Notes: generated from the letters alone by a model not told the origin. A DNA stretch of 64,000 nt from Dendrobium chrysotoxum (GCA_019925795.1 CM034314.1:76132780-76196779); one strand, 5' to 3'. Counted from the first letter of the stretch, positions 12,742 to 25,901 are shown. Made by a program: numbers and translations.

Positions 12742-14080
12742 TCCGACACTTTCGCTACACCAATTAACTTGGGGTAAAATGTCAAAGTTCAAACTCAAAC
12801 TTGAATTCAAAATTAAATTAAAACTTAAGGTGACAGTCAAATTCAAACTTAAGGTTGATATTGTATTTTGAATCAAAGTTGGATTTGGAATTTGAGTTTA
12901 AGATTGAAGTCGAATGGACCCTTCTTCAAATTCTGTGACTCAACAGATCGAGTTTCATTCAATCATATATGTACACAAAATTGATATGAAAGATTCAAGG
13001 ATCGGGCTCGACTCTTTTCATTTCACCAATTGACTTGGGTCGAAATGTCAAAGTCCCGATCAAAATTGAATCGACATTAAGTTGAACATCAAATTCAAAT
13101 TTCAGGTTGAAATTATGTTTGGATTCAAAGTTAAATTTGAATTTGAGGCTCAAGTCAAATGGGTCTTTCTTCAAATTTTTATGACTCAACAGACTGAGTT
13201 TCACTCAATCATGTAGGTGCATAAAATTGATATAAAAAATCTGGGGATCGGGCTTGACTCTTTTCGTTTCTCCAATTAACTTGGGTCGAAATGTCAAAGT
13301 CCCGAATTTGACCTTGAAATCAAATCTGAAGTTTGAATTTAAGTTTGGAATCAAATTTGAGTTCAATTTTGAAATTGAATTTGAATTTAAGATTGAATTT
13401 AGTTTTGAGGTTGAATTAAAACTTAAATCTTAGATTTAATTCAAGCTTGAAATTGAATTTAAATTGAATTAGAATTTGAATTTGAATCTGGATTTAAACT
13501 CAAGGTTGAAACTGAACGGATCCTCTTCAAAATTTGAAACTCAACATATCGAATTTTGTTCAAATATGTAGGTTTACCAAATTAACCTGAAGATCCTAAG
13601 GCTTGACTCTTTGTACCCCACCAGGCAATTTAGGGGTGAAATGTCAAAGCCTATAATTGACTGAAGAATTTTGAATTTGAATTGCATGTGTTCAACTACA
13701 ATAGAATATTGTAGAAGACACATAGCAACGACGATTGAAGTTGATTTGGAAGATTTTTCTTGACTTTTGAAACTCAAAATGTTGAGTTTTATTTTCAACA
13801 TAATGGTTAACAAAAATTAAAGGAAAATCTAGAGACCTGATTTGACTCTTTCACCATACTGACTAGCTTAGGGTGAAATGTCAAAATTCAGGTTGACTTA
13901 AAGAAATTTTGAATCTAGATCTTTGAGATTGAGGGATTTTTTTTGTAAAATGTGAAACTTAGCATGCTGTGATTTATTCGCATGCGAGTTTGCAACATAT
14001 GCAAAAAGATTTTGACAAGCTTGGCCTGACTCTTTTGCTCTACCAATAAACTTGGAGGCAAAATGTCAAAGCCCGGCTTG
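12742..14080. repeat. Diverged tandem repeats in the retroelement leader (first unit)
   Basis: This is the same array as at 361-1700, with cores near 12750, 13010, 13255, 13600, 13845 and 14025. It sits between the PBS and the ORF, where the 5' leader of the transcript would be. Confidence 0.75.
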
Positions 14081-14241
14081 GAGGGAGGTTTCCTACACTC
14101 ACCTCTCTTTTCACATGTCTTAATTGAGTTGGCCACACTCACCCAAGGAAGAAATGGGTAGAGGGACCAACAGAAGAAAGGTAGTCAAAACTACCGATGC
14201 AATAAAATTCGTAGCGCTATTAAAGATGGAGAGAGAGATTT

Positions 14242-14259
14242 TCCCCAGCGGAGTCGCCA
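14242..14259 (-). promoter_or_regulatory. Primer-binding site, first unit
   Basis: The sequence TGGCGACTCCGCTGGGGA on the minus strand is identical to 1860-1877. It follows the end of the 5' LTR at 14269 and fixes the orientation of the element. Confidence 0.78.
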
Positions 14260-14268
14260 TTTTTTGTT

Positions 14269-17200
14269 TGATTTGAAAAATATATAGTTTTAAAAAAGTG
14301 TTTAATTTTCTTTGTGAAAGTTAAATTTCTGGAATTTGAATATTTGAAATCGAACACTTATTATGAATGATATATCACCTCGAAATGTGAACATATCGTT
14401 CCCTAATAGGTTTAGATTACAAATCTTTGAATTTATCTGATTATCATAGTCAAACTCAAGGAGAAACAACAAATGACCTCAAAAGATCAAAATGATGTTA
14501 AATCTAATGTTTAACTATAATAATCTAGTAAAGAGATCATTAATTTCATAATCAAGATCATGATAATAGTACGATATATCTTTCCAAGGAAAGAGAATAT
14601 CGTCTATTATCGATCATTTGAAAATGAAGATAATGATCGTTGACTTTTAAATTTCCCAAAGATAATCAATTGAAGGTTTTGAAAACTTGATTTTGAAATC
14701 TGGTCTGGGTTTCTAAATCTCCTACGAGCGCAAGCCCTCGTAGTTAATTACATCATAGGAAATAAGAAAATTTCCTACGAATACTCTCGATTAAAATAGC
14801 GATACAAATTTTATTTAAGAATTCAAAGATTGATATCAAAGGAGGTTAAGGACTAGGATTTTCAACAGGGAATGGTTCAAGATTGAACAGTTATTTTTGG
14901 AGTCAAAGGAAGAAGGGTAGGAGGTGTTTTGAGATTCTGAATTACTTCAGAAACACCTCAAATTATCCTAATTGTTGGGCTTGAATTTGATGGAAAGAGA
15001 TTTAAGTTTGAATGATTGATTTTATTAGAAAATTGGGACTTATATTCTCGATCACCAGATCAGGAGAATACCCAGGAAGTGAGGGTGGAGACTAACCTAC
15101 CAAGTGGGTATGACGTCCCCGGTCAAGATCCCATGGTTTTCCATCGTCCCGGATTCGTCGGTATCCTTAGCCCACTTAGTCGAGTGTCAACCAGAGGATT
15201 CTTGTTAGCAACCATGGGTTACCTCATTCAAGGGGACCTCGTAGGCCAAGGGGTTGGGGACCTAATCTTAGGCTGACAAGTAGAAGTGCACAGGTCTGTG
15301 GAAAATGAACCTATGTCTATGTCATCTAACCTAGGATGCCACTCTCATTTTGTGTGCAAATTAACATATCTCAAAATAGAAAGGAACACCGGCCTAACCT
15401 AAAGCTAGAGTCCGTGTCCTAACAGGTCAATCTAGGTGTGTGTAGCAGACTGTGTGGTTTGGATATATCCTGTATCGGGCAATTGATTAAAGTTGTTTAA
15501 TGTTCTGGTTTATTGAAAGGCTCAAGGTAAGTTTTTTTGTTAAAGTTTAAGTCTTAATGATTTGAAGTTAATTTTTCAAATTGATTCTTGATTGTTTGTT
15601 GGATACCACCTTTGTTGCTCACCGAGGCCGTGAAGTTTATTTCACCTTCCTTGGGGCTAATTTAATAGCCTCGTAGGCCTGGGTTACCCAGTGGTACCCG
15701 GTATGATTAAATGAATTAGGTTTGATTCAAGGTTTGAAGTTTGACTGAATCCTAATTGAGTTTGGTTGATTGTTTGTTTTAAAATTAAATTGAAGTTTTC
15801 TGGATTTTTAAATCAAGTATTAAATTTTTAAATTTATTTGAATCATTTAACATATTTAATTAAATGGGTTAAAATTTGAATTTTAATTTAAGAATGATTT
15901 CTAGAAAATTAATATTTTATTAAAATATTAGAACTCAAGATGATCAATTAGACTGTAAGTATGTTGAATTTAAATTTTATTTGAATTAGTTATGAATGTT
16001 TGAAGTTTGACTGTTTATTAAAATTATTTAATTATCTTAATTAAAGAGGTTTTGATGTTTTGAATCCAAACTAATTCCAAACTCCTTGTAATCAACTCCA
16101 AAGGTAAAAAAAAAATGACCCAAGGATAGATTTCCAAGTGTTTAGGAATTTTCTAGAATTTTTAATTATTTCTAATTAATTAAATTAATTAAATATTCAA
16201 TTTTATTTAAAATTCAATTAAGCTTAAATTTAATGTCAAATCAAGGAGGTTTTAATTTTTCTGTATTAAGGGTTCAATTTTGATTAATTTGAGATATTGT
16301 GTGTGTCTTTGTGTTTTAAATTTGATTTATTAAATTTCTTGAAGTTTTGAGGGCTTGATTAAGGCTTGATCTTAAGGGGTTTGATTAAAGGGTTTTAAGG
16401 AATTCAAACTTTAGTGAGAATTTTCCCTAGAGCAGGGAAAGTCACTAAACTCAAGGGGTTTGAATTTCAAGTCAATTGAATTTAAAGAAGTTTTGATGCT
16501 TAATTGAGGGTTTAAATTTAATTAAATCAATTAAGTGGTTTAATGATTAATCAATTAATTTAAGTTTGATTAAGAACAAGTTTGATAGTGTACACTGACC
16601 CTAAGGTATGGTGTCACTAAGTTCTCTAAGTTTGATATTTCATCCCTAAGGGATATATGTGTGAAGCCTAGAGTTTGCCTAAGTTCTCTAAGACTCCTCC
16701 TTAATTGTTGTCCTTAATGATGTCACTAGGTTTAATGGGTTTGAATCAGTGTCACTAACCCTTTGGATATACATGTGAATGTGAACAAGTTATGTGATGG
16801 TACATATTCACTAATTGCAGGAGTCAGGAATTTTAAGGAGAATAGCTCAACAGGGAAATATAGGAGCCCTATGATCTTCTAAGTTTTAAGAAAAACTTAC
16901 CTGATCACTGGAGATGATCAACGGTGATTCTAATAATGACACCATCATTTGGAGGAAACAGGGGTGGTTGAAGCTCTTTGGCTCTATCTTCCAATCAACT
17001 CCATTAGTACCTCGCAGAAAGGCGAAGAGAGAAGGAGGTGTCAGGATATCATGCATTGTAATATAAAAGCTAAAGTCAATTAATATGTGGACGAACATGT
17101 AAAATATAAATCAAATTCTATATTTCCTTCTTTATGAAAACAGAATAATCCATGGAATAATTACAACAGTATTCTTTTCTCAATTTCTCAAATCTGTTTA

Positions 17201-20064
17201 TAGAGAAGGAAATCAGAATAAGCTAAAACAACTCCCATGGAAACCCTTATTGGGATCCAAGCTAATTTCACATATTTACTATCTTTTTATTTACCGAATG
17301 AATGTATGATAAGGACCTAGCGCTTGCACAATCCTTCAAAGAGATAATAAAAGCCTTTCTTTTAGGATTCTGGAACTCAACAAAAGAGATCAGGTGCATT
17401 GCAATTAAAACAAAAGCATTCTCTCAAGATAAATCTGATAGAGGTCATCACAGGAAAGAGTTGGTGTATGGGCATATATCTAAGATGAGTTTTTGTTTTG
17501 ATGTGATTATACACAGCTTTCAATATTATGCAAAATGCAAAAAAAGGCAACAGAAAACTCCCCATGTAAATGCTCATAAGACAAGTTCAAGTGACTATAT
17601 ATGTACTTATTTATATAACAAGCAACCAATGCATATGGAAGCAGTAATCTCAATTGGTTTCAACAAATTAGAAATAGTTTAAGCTTGCAATAACCGCCAA
17701 GAGACAGATTAACAGACTCTTTGCCAACTAAATGTGTATGTGTACATATACCATTGAGATATAAAGTGTATGCATGCATTATTTGCTTCATCTCCAAATC
17801 CTTGAAGTAATAAAACGTCATATGCTCGCTTAAAAACTAGAATAAGGATAAATTCAGCCCCTTATAAAATCAGCGAGAAAACAAGATTATTCTCATCATA
17901 AAAAAATCTGTGTTGAATCTCACAAAATGGTGAGAGAACTTGTTCAAACCAAGAGTGCTCTCATGATAAAAAAAAAATGTATACATGTTTATTAGCTTTC
18001 AAGAGAGATCAAGCAAGCTTATCTCATAGGAATTTGCTTTTAAGAATAGACAAATCTATACAAATTAATCAATAATCAAAAGAAATCAAGCAGGGATTTA
18101 CCGTTTTAGCTACAATACTGCAGCCATTCCCATCATTCTGTTGGCCGGAATCTCCTGCTGTGTGATGCGAATGGTGGTAGAGTCCTTGAGTATATCTCCT
18201 CCTTCCTTTGACCCTTCGGCCCTAGTTCTGTTGCATATATGGCCTTAGCGGTTCCAAGAATGAGTGAGACAAATATCTCCCGTGGGAATGAGTATACTGC
18301 TGTAGTTTGGAGGCGTGAGGGAGCAGGTTTTGCTTCTTTGGCCAGCCCCCAGCAGCCCTAAGATGAATGGGAGAGATATCCTATCCGTCTCAGCCTCTCC
18401 TCGCGGCTGCTATTCCTTGGCTCTTAATCATTAACAGGAAAGACACATATGATTTTGTCCTTGAAATCGTGAAGGGCTTTAACTTCATATTCAACAAAGT
18501 CTCCCCTTAATAGACTTCATCTGTCCAAGATCTTACATACCCAGGCGTGATAGGATTCAGCCGGCTGCTATTCCTTGTAGGCCTTTGATCAGATTCAACC
18601 AGCAGTTCTCACGCCTCTTCTTGCTCAAATGGATGCTTGAATGGATGATGGGATTAAGGGGATGATATGATAGAGACCTTGCTGTTGGCCGACCGGGAAT
18701 GGAGGCGTGGAATCCATATTGCAGCTGGTCTTAGCTGCTATGTCCCCAAGGAAGAGATGGCGGCTGCTTGTAGTCGTGGAATGAGAGCTTCCTCTTCCCC
18801 TTGCTTGGAAGGGCGGAAAAGGAGAGCTTTCAGCTCTGGATGCAGGAGAGATTGTATATCCCGCAGTTAGGGCTTGGAATCATCCCATAAGAGGAAGTGA
18901 TGACCTGCCCTAGCTATATCCAAAAATCTAAATGCCATCATGCCCTTTAAAACTTAATCAAAGGGTTGATATTAAAATGTTAAAATTGAACAAATTTAAA
19001 GAGCTAAATTGGAGAAGACAAGCATCATTACACAAACTAAATTGATTATACAACATTTCAATTTAGATTAAAATAGCAAATTTGCATTCATCAAAGTTAA
19101 TTTGACTTTTAAGGAATTAAATCGAGCCAATTAAAGCTAATAAAATTGATTTTTCATTTGAGTCGAATCGAGACACATTAGATTAAATCGATCGAAGCCA
19201 TCAAGATTAAAACTTGATAGAATTGACTCAAATTGACTTAACGATGGTCAATTAAATTTGATTTAAAGCTTGATTAATAATTGATTGAGAATTAGTTGTT
19301 TGGAAATTGTGATTAAATTGAAGATTCGATTGAAGTGTAGATTGCGGACTGGATTAGAGTGTGATCGAATTCGATCAAAAATTGATTGAAGGTTGATTGG
19401 AAGCTTGATTGGTTGATGGATGAATATTTGATTAAGGTTTGACTTGAAATTTTAAATTAAGGTCTTGATTGAGGTTTAGATTGATTTAAATCTAGATGGA
19501 TTTGAAATTTGAATAGATTGAAATTTGAATTGAGCATCTAGATTGGCTTGAGGTAATGATTGATCTGAAGCTTGAATAGGTTTGAGATCTATATAGATTT
19601 GAGGTCTAGATAGAATATTGATTGGAAGTTGAATCAAGCATTTAAGTCTGGATTAAACTGGAGATTGAATTGCCTAAGAGTCTAGGCAGGTTTGAAGCTT
19701 GAATGGGTTTAAAGTCTGGGTTGGTTTGAATATTGTTTGACCTAGAATCTGGGTAGATCTAGGACATGGTAGATCCTAGGATTTGAAACCTAGAGAAATT
19801 TTGGAGTTTAGATATCCTAGTTTTTTTTTTTATTCTAGAATGATCCTAGGATCTAGATTAATTTGAAGGAATCCTAGGGTCTAGAGTGGATCCTAGGGAC
19901 TGGAAGAATTTAAAGGAATCCTAGGGTCTAGAGGAAATCCAAGGGATTGAAATCTAGGAAGACCCTAGAGTCTAGATTGGTCTTAAGCTGTACTGATATG
20001 GGGTCAGGATTGATCTGGGGTCAGGATCGGTCCCTAATGACCTCATACAAAAATGAGGTCAACA
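14269..20064 (-). mobile_element. 5' LTR of the tandem retroelement (about 5.8 kb)
   Basis: The LTR starts TGTTGACCTC at 20064 on the minus strand and ends about 9 nt before the PBS. It matches 1887-7683 closely; runs of A or T vary by a base. Beyond 20064 the sequence changes abruptly to an older related LTR, so 20064/20065 is a true insertion edge. The five bases after it (gcagt) would be one half of the target-site duplication; the other half lies outside the window. Confidence 0.88.
20038..20061. repeat. LTR-terminal palindrome, second copy
   Basis: This is the same 9-bp inverted repeat with acaaaa loop as at 7657-7680. Confidence 0.85.
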
Positions 20065-23000
20065 GCAGTAAATAAATAAACAATCACATCAATTCTACTA
20101 CTAGCAAATAACATGCAGTAAAAGCTCGAAAACCCGGCACACAACAGAAGAGTAAACACCAGCCTAGCCTAAGACTAGAGTTGGTTGTCCTAGAAAACCA
20201 TCTAAAATGTGTGAGGTAGGCTATGTGGTTTTGATATGTCCTAAATAGGATAATTTGATTGAAGTTGTTTAAAGTTCTGGTTGGTTGAAAGGCTTGAGGG
20301 AGATTTTAATTGAAGTTTAAGTCTTAATGATTTAAAATTGATTTTAAAATTGATTTAAATTGTTTATTGGATACCATCTTTATTGCACACCAAGGCCATG
20401 AAGTTTATTTCACCTTCCTTGGGGCTAATTTAATAGCCTCGTAGGCCTGGGTTACCAAGTGGTACCAGATATAATTAAGTGATTTGAATTTAATTAATGT
20501 TTGAAGGTTAATTAAATTTTAATTAAAATTGATTGATTGCTGGTTTTAAGTTTGAATTAGTGTTTTCTGGAATTTTTGAAGATTTATTGAATTTTAGAAT
20601 TTTTGGATTATTTTAATGATTTAATTCAAGGGGCAAAATTTGACTTTTTGATTTAAAATATTTTCTAGAAAGTTAATATTTTATTAAAATACTAGACCTT
20701 AATACGATCAGTTAGACAGTAAGTACGCAGACATTGGATTTTTCTACATTTTATTATGAAGGTTTAAAGTTTTGACTTGAATTTGAACTAGGTTTGATCA
20801 AAAGTTGACTTTTTCAAATTGATTGATTTCTGGAAACTTAACATTTTTAACAAATATTAGACCTTAAGATGAGTTGTATGCCTTTGAGTTTGCTCAATTT
20901 GGAGTTCATTTGAATTAGTTATGAAATTTTGAAGTTTTGAGTATTTAATGAATTATTTATATTGTTTAATTTGAGACCCTTTTTGTGATTTGGATCCAAA
21001 TGACCTCCAAACTTCTTGAAATCAACTCCAAAGGTCAGGAATGGCCTAAGGAGTGATTTCCAAGTGTTTGAAAATTTTTTGGAATTTTTAATTAATTTTA
21101 ATTAATTAAATTAATTAAATATTGAATTTCAATTAAACTTAAATTAAACTTAATTTTGAAGTCTAGTCAAGGGGCTTTTATTTTTCATTGATTAAGGGTT
21201 CAATTCTGGTCAGTTTGAGATATTATTTGTAATTTTTGGATTTAAATTTGATTTATTAGAATTTCTGGAAGTTTTTAAGGCTTAATTAAGGTTCAAGTTT
21301 GATTAAATTAATTAAGATGCTTAATGATTTCAAAATTCAGTGAGATATTTTCTATGGGCTGAGCATGTCACTAAGTTCAAGTGTTTAAAGTTTCAAGTCA
21401 AAATAAGGTGTATCCTAATTATGAGAAATATTCTAAGTTTTCTAAATCAAGTCCTTAATGATGTCACTAAGTTTGAGTAGATTTGAATCAAAGTTTAACT
21501 AACCCTTAAACAAATACATGAAATGTACACACAAGCATCACAATACATTCCTAAATCTAGGAGAGCCCTAAGTGTGTGTGTGCACCTACTCATGTAAAGA
21601 TTAAGGATGATTGACAATATACTAATTTGATTAGTGAATAATTAAAGATCAACTATTCACTAATCCTCCCCCATGGTTTCTATTCATGTAGATTCAAGCT
21701 ATGCTTAAAATCTCAAGAGAATCTCTCAAAATATTAAAGATTTAATGTACATATAGTTTTAAAATATGATTTTAAAATATACATAAACATATATATCAAC
21801 CTATATAAATATAAAAGTATAAATTTTAAAATCAAATAATTAAAAAAAAATATCCTTAAAAATATGTTGAATACATCAATGAGAGATTCTCCTATATTTT
21901 ATTAGGTTTATTTTGAAATTAAATTTTAAAATTTTGAAATACTTAATATAATGTTTAATTAGATATTAATAAAAAAAAACAAATAATTCAAATTATTTAA
22001 AATAGTCTAAACTTAGATCTTAAAATTAATTTTAAATCAAAGTATCTAAACTCTTATAAATTTTGATACCTCATTAATATTTTATTGAATTAATTTGAAT
22101 TAAGTTAAAATCTTAAGGTTTAAGGTTAATTAATGTATTTAGATTGATTTAAAATTAAATAATACTTAAAATAACTCTTAAATTAAATTTTATTAAGATT
22201 TAGTTATTTCTGAAATTTTTGAAATCATTTAAAATAAATTCTTTTCTTTTTTTTTTTATTATCTTGATTTGAATTGAGTTTATAATGAATTTTTAAAACT
22301 TTAATTGTTTAAATGAGTTTTTAAATTAATTCAAAATTAATCGATAATCATAATAATTTTAAATCAGATTAATTTAAATCTTAAGTATTTTTGAAATCTT
22401 AAAATTATTTAAATATATTTAAATACTAATCTTAAATAAATATCAATTAAATGTTTAAATAGTTAGTTAATAAAAAATAATTTATATATATATATATAGA
22501 AAATATATATCTTGGATTAACTTAATTCAAAATTAAATATTAAAATAAAAGTCTTAGTGATCTGAACATTTCAAATTAACTTAATTGAATTTTAATCATT
22601 AATTGACTTTTTAATTTAAAATAATTAATACTTAATATCTAAAATAGCTTAAAATATATATTTAATATTTCAAAATAATATCAAATTTTAAATCAAAATA
22701 TATATATTTGAAAATTATGAAATATCTTCTATAAATTTTAAGTTTAAATTAATTTAATTTTTTATTATTTAAAATCTGTCAATTAAAATACATATATAAA
22801 AAAAATAATTAAAATAAAAAAAAATGCTGCGACGCCACGTGGCATCTTTGGATTCGGCTAGCGCAGTCATCACGGCAACTGTGCGCCGCGTCCTTCCATG
22901 CGGCAGCATCCGGGCAAACCACGCTTCAACGCGAGGTTTGCCACTTATCCACGTTCGCAGAAAGCAGCCGCCGTCGGATCACCCGCCATATAAAACGAGC

Positions 23001-23939
23001 GGTCAAGATTGAGTTGGACGAGATATCCAGACAACTGAGGGCTTAGCGCGGACGGATCAAGCGGTGGAGCAGCAGAATCAGAACCGTTGATTCGAAAATC
23101 AACGGTTCAGAACTTATGCATGCAGCGAGTCTATCGTTTGAGCCCTAGGAATGATTAAACGTCTCGTTTGCTCGATCGGTTCAATAAAATTGCTTAAAAA
23201 TTTAAACACAGCTCAAGTGCATGAACAGAATTCATGTAGTAATATTTTAACTGTTAAATAAGCGCTTATTCAAATGCTAATTAAACCTAAGTGTCCTAAG
23301 CTAGGGTTTAGGATATTTACCTCGATAATGGACGGTTTGGACCGTTCAGGATACCTCTAAACTTGTTGTTTGTCCGCGCTCAAAATCATAGAAGACTTCA
23401 AAGCCCAATAATGCCTGGATCAATCCCTATAAAGCCTTGAACGGGATTCCTTTGATTCGCCGGGAAGTTCGTCACCGGCAGCTCCCTATCACCGGAGTTT
23501 GATTTGGGAAAGGTAGAGGACCCAGTGGAGAGCTCAAACGAAATGAGCCTCGGGTCCAGGAGAGCTTGAGTGGAGAGATAGATGATCCTTCCCAAAAATA
23601 AAAAAATCTCCATCTCGCAAGCGGGTTTTCACCCTATTCAGCCTCCTCTCTCCCAAAGGGACGGCTGGGATGGCTTGTGAGGCTTGCTGGGATGTTGCCA
23701 AGTGTCCTTAGATGGTTAGAGTAGCAGGGGATGGAACATGGAAAGGACATTGACGTGTAAAGGCCTTCTTGTCTTTACATGCACATGGTGTCATTAAAGG
23801 TTTATTTAAGGCTTGAATTAGAGGTTAAGATGAGTTTAAGAAACTTCTGGAAACCATTTAGAATGGTTGGAGTTGGTTTAAAATGGAAGGGATTTGATTA
23901 AATAAAAGGATATGGCCATTTAAGTCTCCTAATAACTTT

Positions 23940-25060
23940 TGTTGACCATTTGACTGGTCAACCAGTCAAATGAGATGATGAGGTGGCACCTAGGAGTCCT
24001 CAAATGATGGTGGGTTGTCTTGGTAAAAGTATCAAGCCATGGGTTGGAAGTTCATAGCAAAATGTGAGGAATTTAAATGATTTCAACCAAATATACTACG
24101 TTGACCTAGTCAACTTCAATTGGGTTTGGTTGACCAAAGGCTAAGACACATGACTAAGCTATAAGTTGGAGTCAATTTGAGGCTTGGTATAGATTGGATA
24201 GCTCAAATTGATTGTAGCTTGACCTTGGCTTGAGGTTTGATCATTATTGAGATTTGACTAAATCAAAGTCTATAATGATTTGACTTCTCATGGGTTCAAA
24301 TGAATTTGAGTAATGTATTAGAGTAACTTGAAAGTTTGAAGGGCTTAATTGGCTTAAATTTAAATGTGAATCCTTAAAGGAGCCCATATTAACTTGAATT
24401 GAGTTTAGTTAACTAAGTCAACTAATGGCTGGGTCACAGTGACCAGTCCAATCCAAATCATCATGGGCATGTTTAAGGAGGTTTGAGTATTTTGAAAGGT
24501 TTAATTTTGATGTATTTGAGGTTTGATTTGAAATAGGGAGGTTTAAGGGTTTGAAATGGTCAACCTAAGTTGACTTGGTCAAATAGGTTGACCCAGGGCC
24601 AGGGTCTGGACTGAATCAATTTCAAATGGTAAATGGAGTCTGGTAGATGTGATTTGAGGGTTTGAATAAGTCATTTGGGTCAAATCACCTATTTGGGCCC
24701 TTAATGGGCCTTTTGGGTCAACCCTGGTTGACTTGGTCAACCAAGTTGACCCAGGGTCTGGAAATAGGCTCAACAGATTTGAAATGATATTTGGAGACCA
24801 ATGGTGATGGTCCCAAGGTCTGAGGAGGTCATTTGGTCAAAATGACCTATTTTGACCCATAAAGGCCTGTTTGGTCAACCCAGGTTGACTTGGTCAACCA
24901 GGTTGACCCAGGGGCTGAAAGTGGGTCCAATAGGTTTGGTTTGATATTTGAAACTTGCTGGAAGTGGTTGCATTTGATTTAGAGCTCATTTGACCAAAGT
25001 GACTATTCACACGCCATAGGGGTATTTTGGTCATTTTGACCCCTGGTCAACTGGGGGTCA
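23940..25060. promoter_or_regulatory. Dense TTGAC/GTCAA (W-box-like) palindromes in old LTR
   Basis: Units of about 155 bp at 24556, 24715 and 24870 each contain ggttgacttggtcaacc or a close variant, followed by aggttgacccagg. Further ttgacc, ttgact and ggtcaa words occur at 23940-24130 and 25030-25060. TTGAC(C/T) is the core of the W-box bound by WRKY factors. The segment lies in the U3 part of this minus-strand LTR. Regulatory function is an inference from motif density. Confidence 0.45.
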
Positions 25061-25874
25061 AATTGAGTCCAACAAAATGCAGTTTATTACTCAATGGGTC
25101 ATAATCAAGGGTCTGGAAGTGATTTGAAGCTTTGGAGAAAGCCCCAAGATCAAAATCCACTGGGTGGCAGGTCCAGTGGCATAGACTGTAAATATTTGAA
25201 GGTTTTACAGCCTTTGGATTTCAATTCAGTTTCTAGGGTTAGAGACCTCAGAATGAGCTCAAATTTGGAGGGTTGCCTCTAGAGACATGTCACATAAGTG
25301 TGGAACTGATAGATCTTGAATCAGAGGTCATTTGATAGGGTTTTAAAATATTCAAAGATTCACTGGAAAAGGCTTTTAGGACTTAGATCTTCAGCCTTAG
25401 AATTGAGTCTGGAAATCTGAGTTTAAATTAGAATTTGAATTTGAATGATTGGATTTGAATTATCCAAATCATTCATGATCATTTAGAGATCATAAATGAT
25501 AGGATAGGATTAAGGTTTGATCAAAGGTAAAATTAGGGTTTGAACTTGAGTTTGGATTTTGAACTGGATTGAATTCTGGATTTTGCTCAAGGTTTGAATT
25601 GAGGATATGGATTAACGTCTGGGCTGTTCTGAAGTTTGAATAGATTTGAGGACTAGATAGATCTAAGATCCAGGAGGATCCTAAGACCTATATTGATCTA
25701 GTGAAATCCTAGGGACTGAAGTCTAGGAAGATCCTAGAGTCTAGGAAACCCTAAAGCCTGGGATCTTGAAGGTTCTTAGGATCTAGAATAGATCCTAAAG
25801 ACTGGATTCTAGGAAGATCCTAGGGTCTAGATTGATCTTCAGTTGTGTTGATCTGGGGTCAGGATGGGTCCTAC

Positions 25875-25898
25875 TGACCTCATACAAAAATGAGGTCA
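25875..25898. repeat. LTR-terminal palindrome, old LTR
   Basis: tgacctcat/atgaggtca around acaaaa is unchanged although the rest of this LTR has diverged. Confidence 0.8.
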
Positions 25899-25901
25899 AC
25901 A

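Larger units (their letters stand above)
7684..14268 (-). mobile_element. Internal region of non-autonomous giant LTR retrotransposon
   Basis: This is about 6.6 kb between two near-identical LTRs. On the minus strand it has the PBS at 14259-14242, a repetitive leader, one 175-codon ORF at 12571-12044, a long stretch without significant ORFs, two tandem-repeat fields and the candidate polypurine tract. I find no protease, reverse transcriptase, RNase H or integrase motifs in any frame. Such elements (LARD-like) are moved in trans by an autonomous partner; here that would be a Tat/Ogre-type relative judging by the PBS. That assignment is an inference. Confidence 0.8.
20065..25901 (-). mobile_element. 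Older, diverged LTR of a related family, interrupted by the young element
   Basis: The right end is the same terminal palindrome and TGTTGACC start (25901) as in the young LTR. Positions 20150-21500 align with about 3000-4400 of the young LTR (for example the shared ttcaccttccttggggct block at 20410-20430). The middle differs: 21700-22815 is extremely AT-rich, followed abruptly by a GC-rich island at 22825-23720. The left part is missing because the young element inserted here. The sequence flanking the right end is ataac, one half of a possible TSD. No intact coding region is present. Confidence 0.8.

Noticed and set aside
13915..14142. 75-codon ORF just after the PBS, identical in both units (also 1533-1760)
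   Set aside because: It spans one unit of the diverged leader repeat and has no motif; identity again reflects the recent duplication.
17302..17682. 126-codon ORF present twice (also 4921-5301), apparently conserved
   Set aside because: Both lie at the same place in the two LTRs, which are nearly identical along their whole length; conservation is due to copying. No recognisable domain, and a reverse-strand ORF overlaps it equally well.
23398..23613. ORF in the GC island of the old LTR as a captured host gene
   Set aside because: No recognisable protein motif; the island may simply be part of this LTR family. Kept only as a compositional finding.
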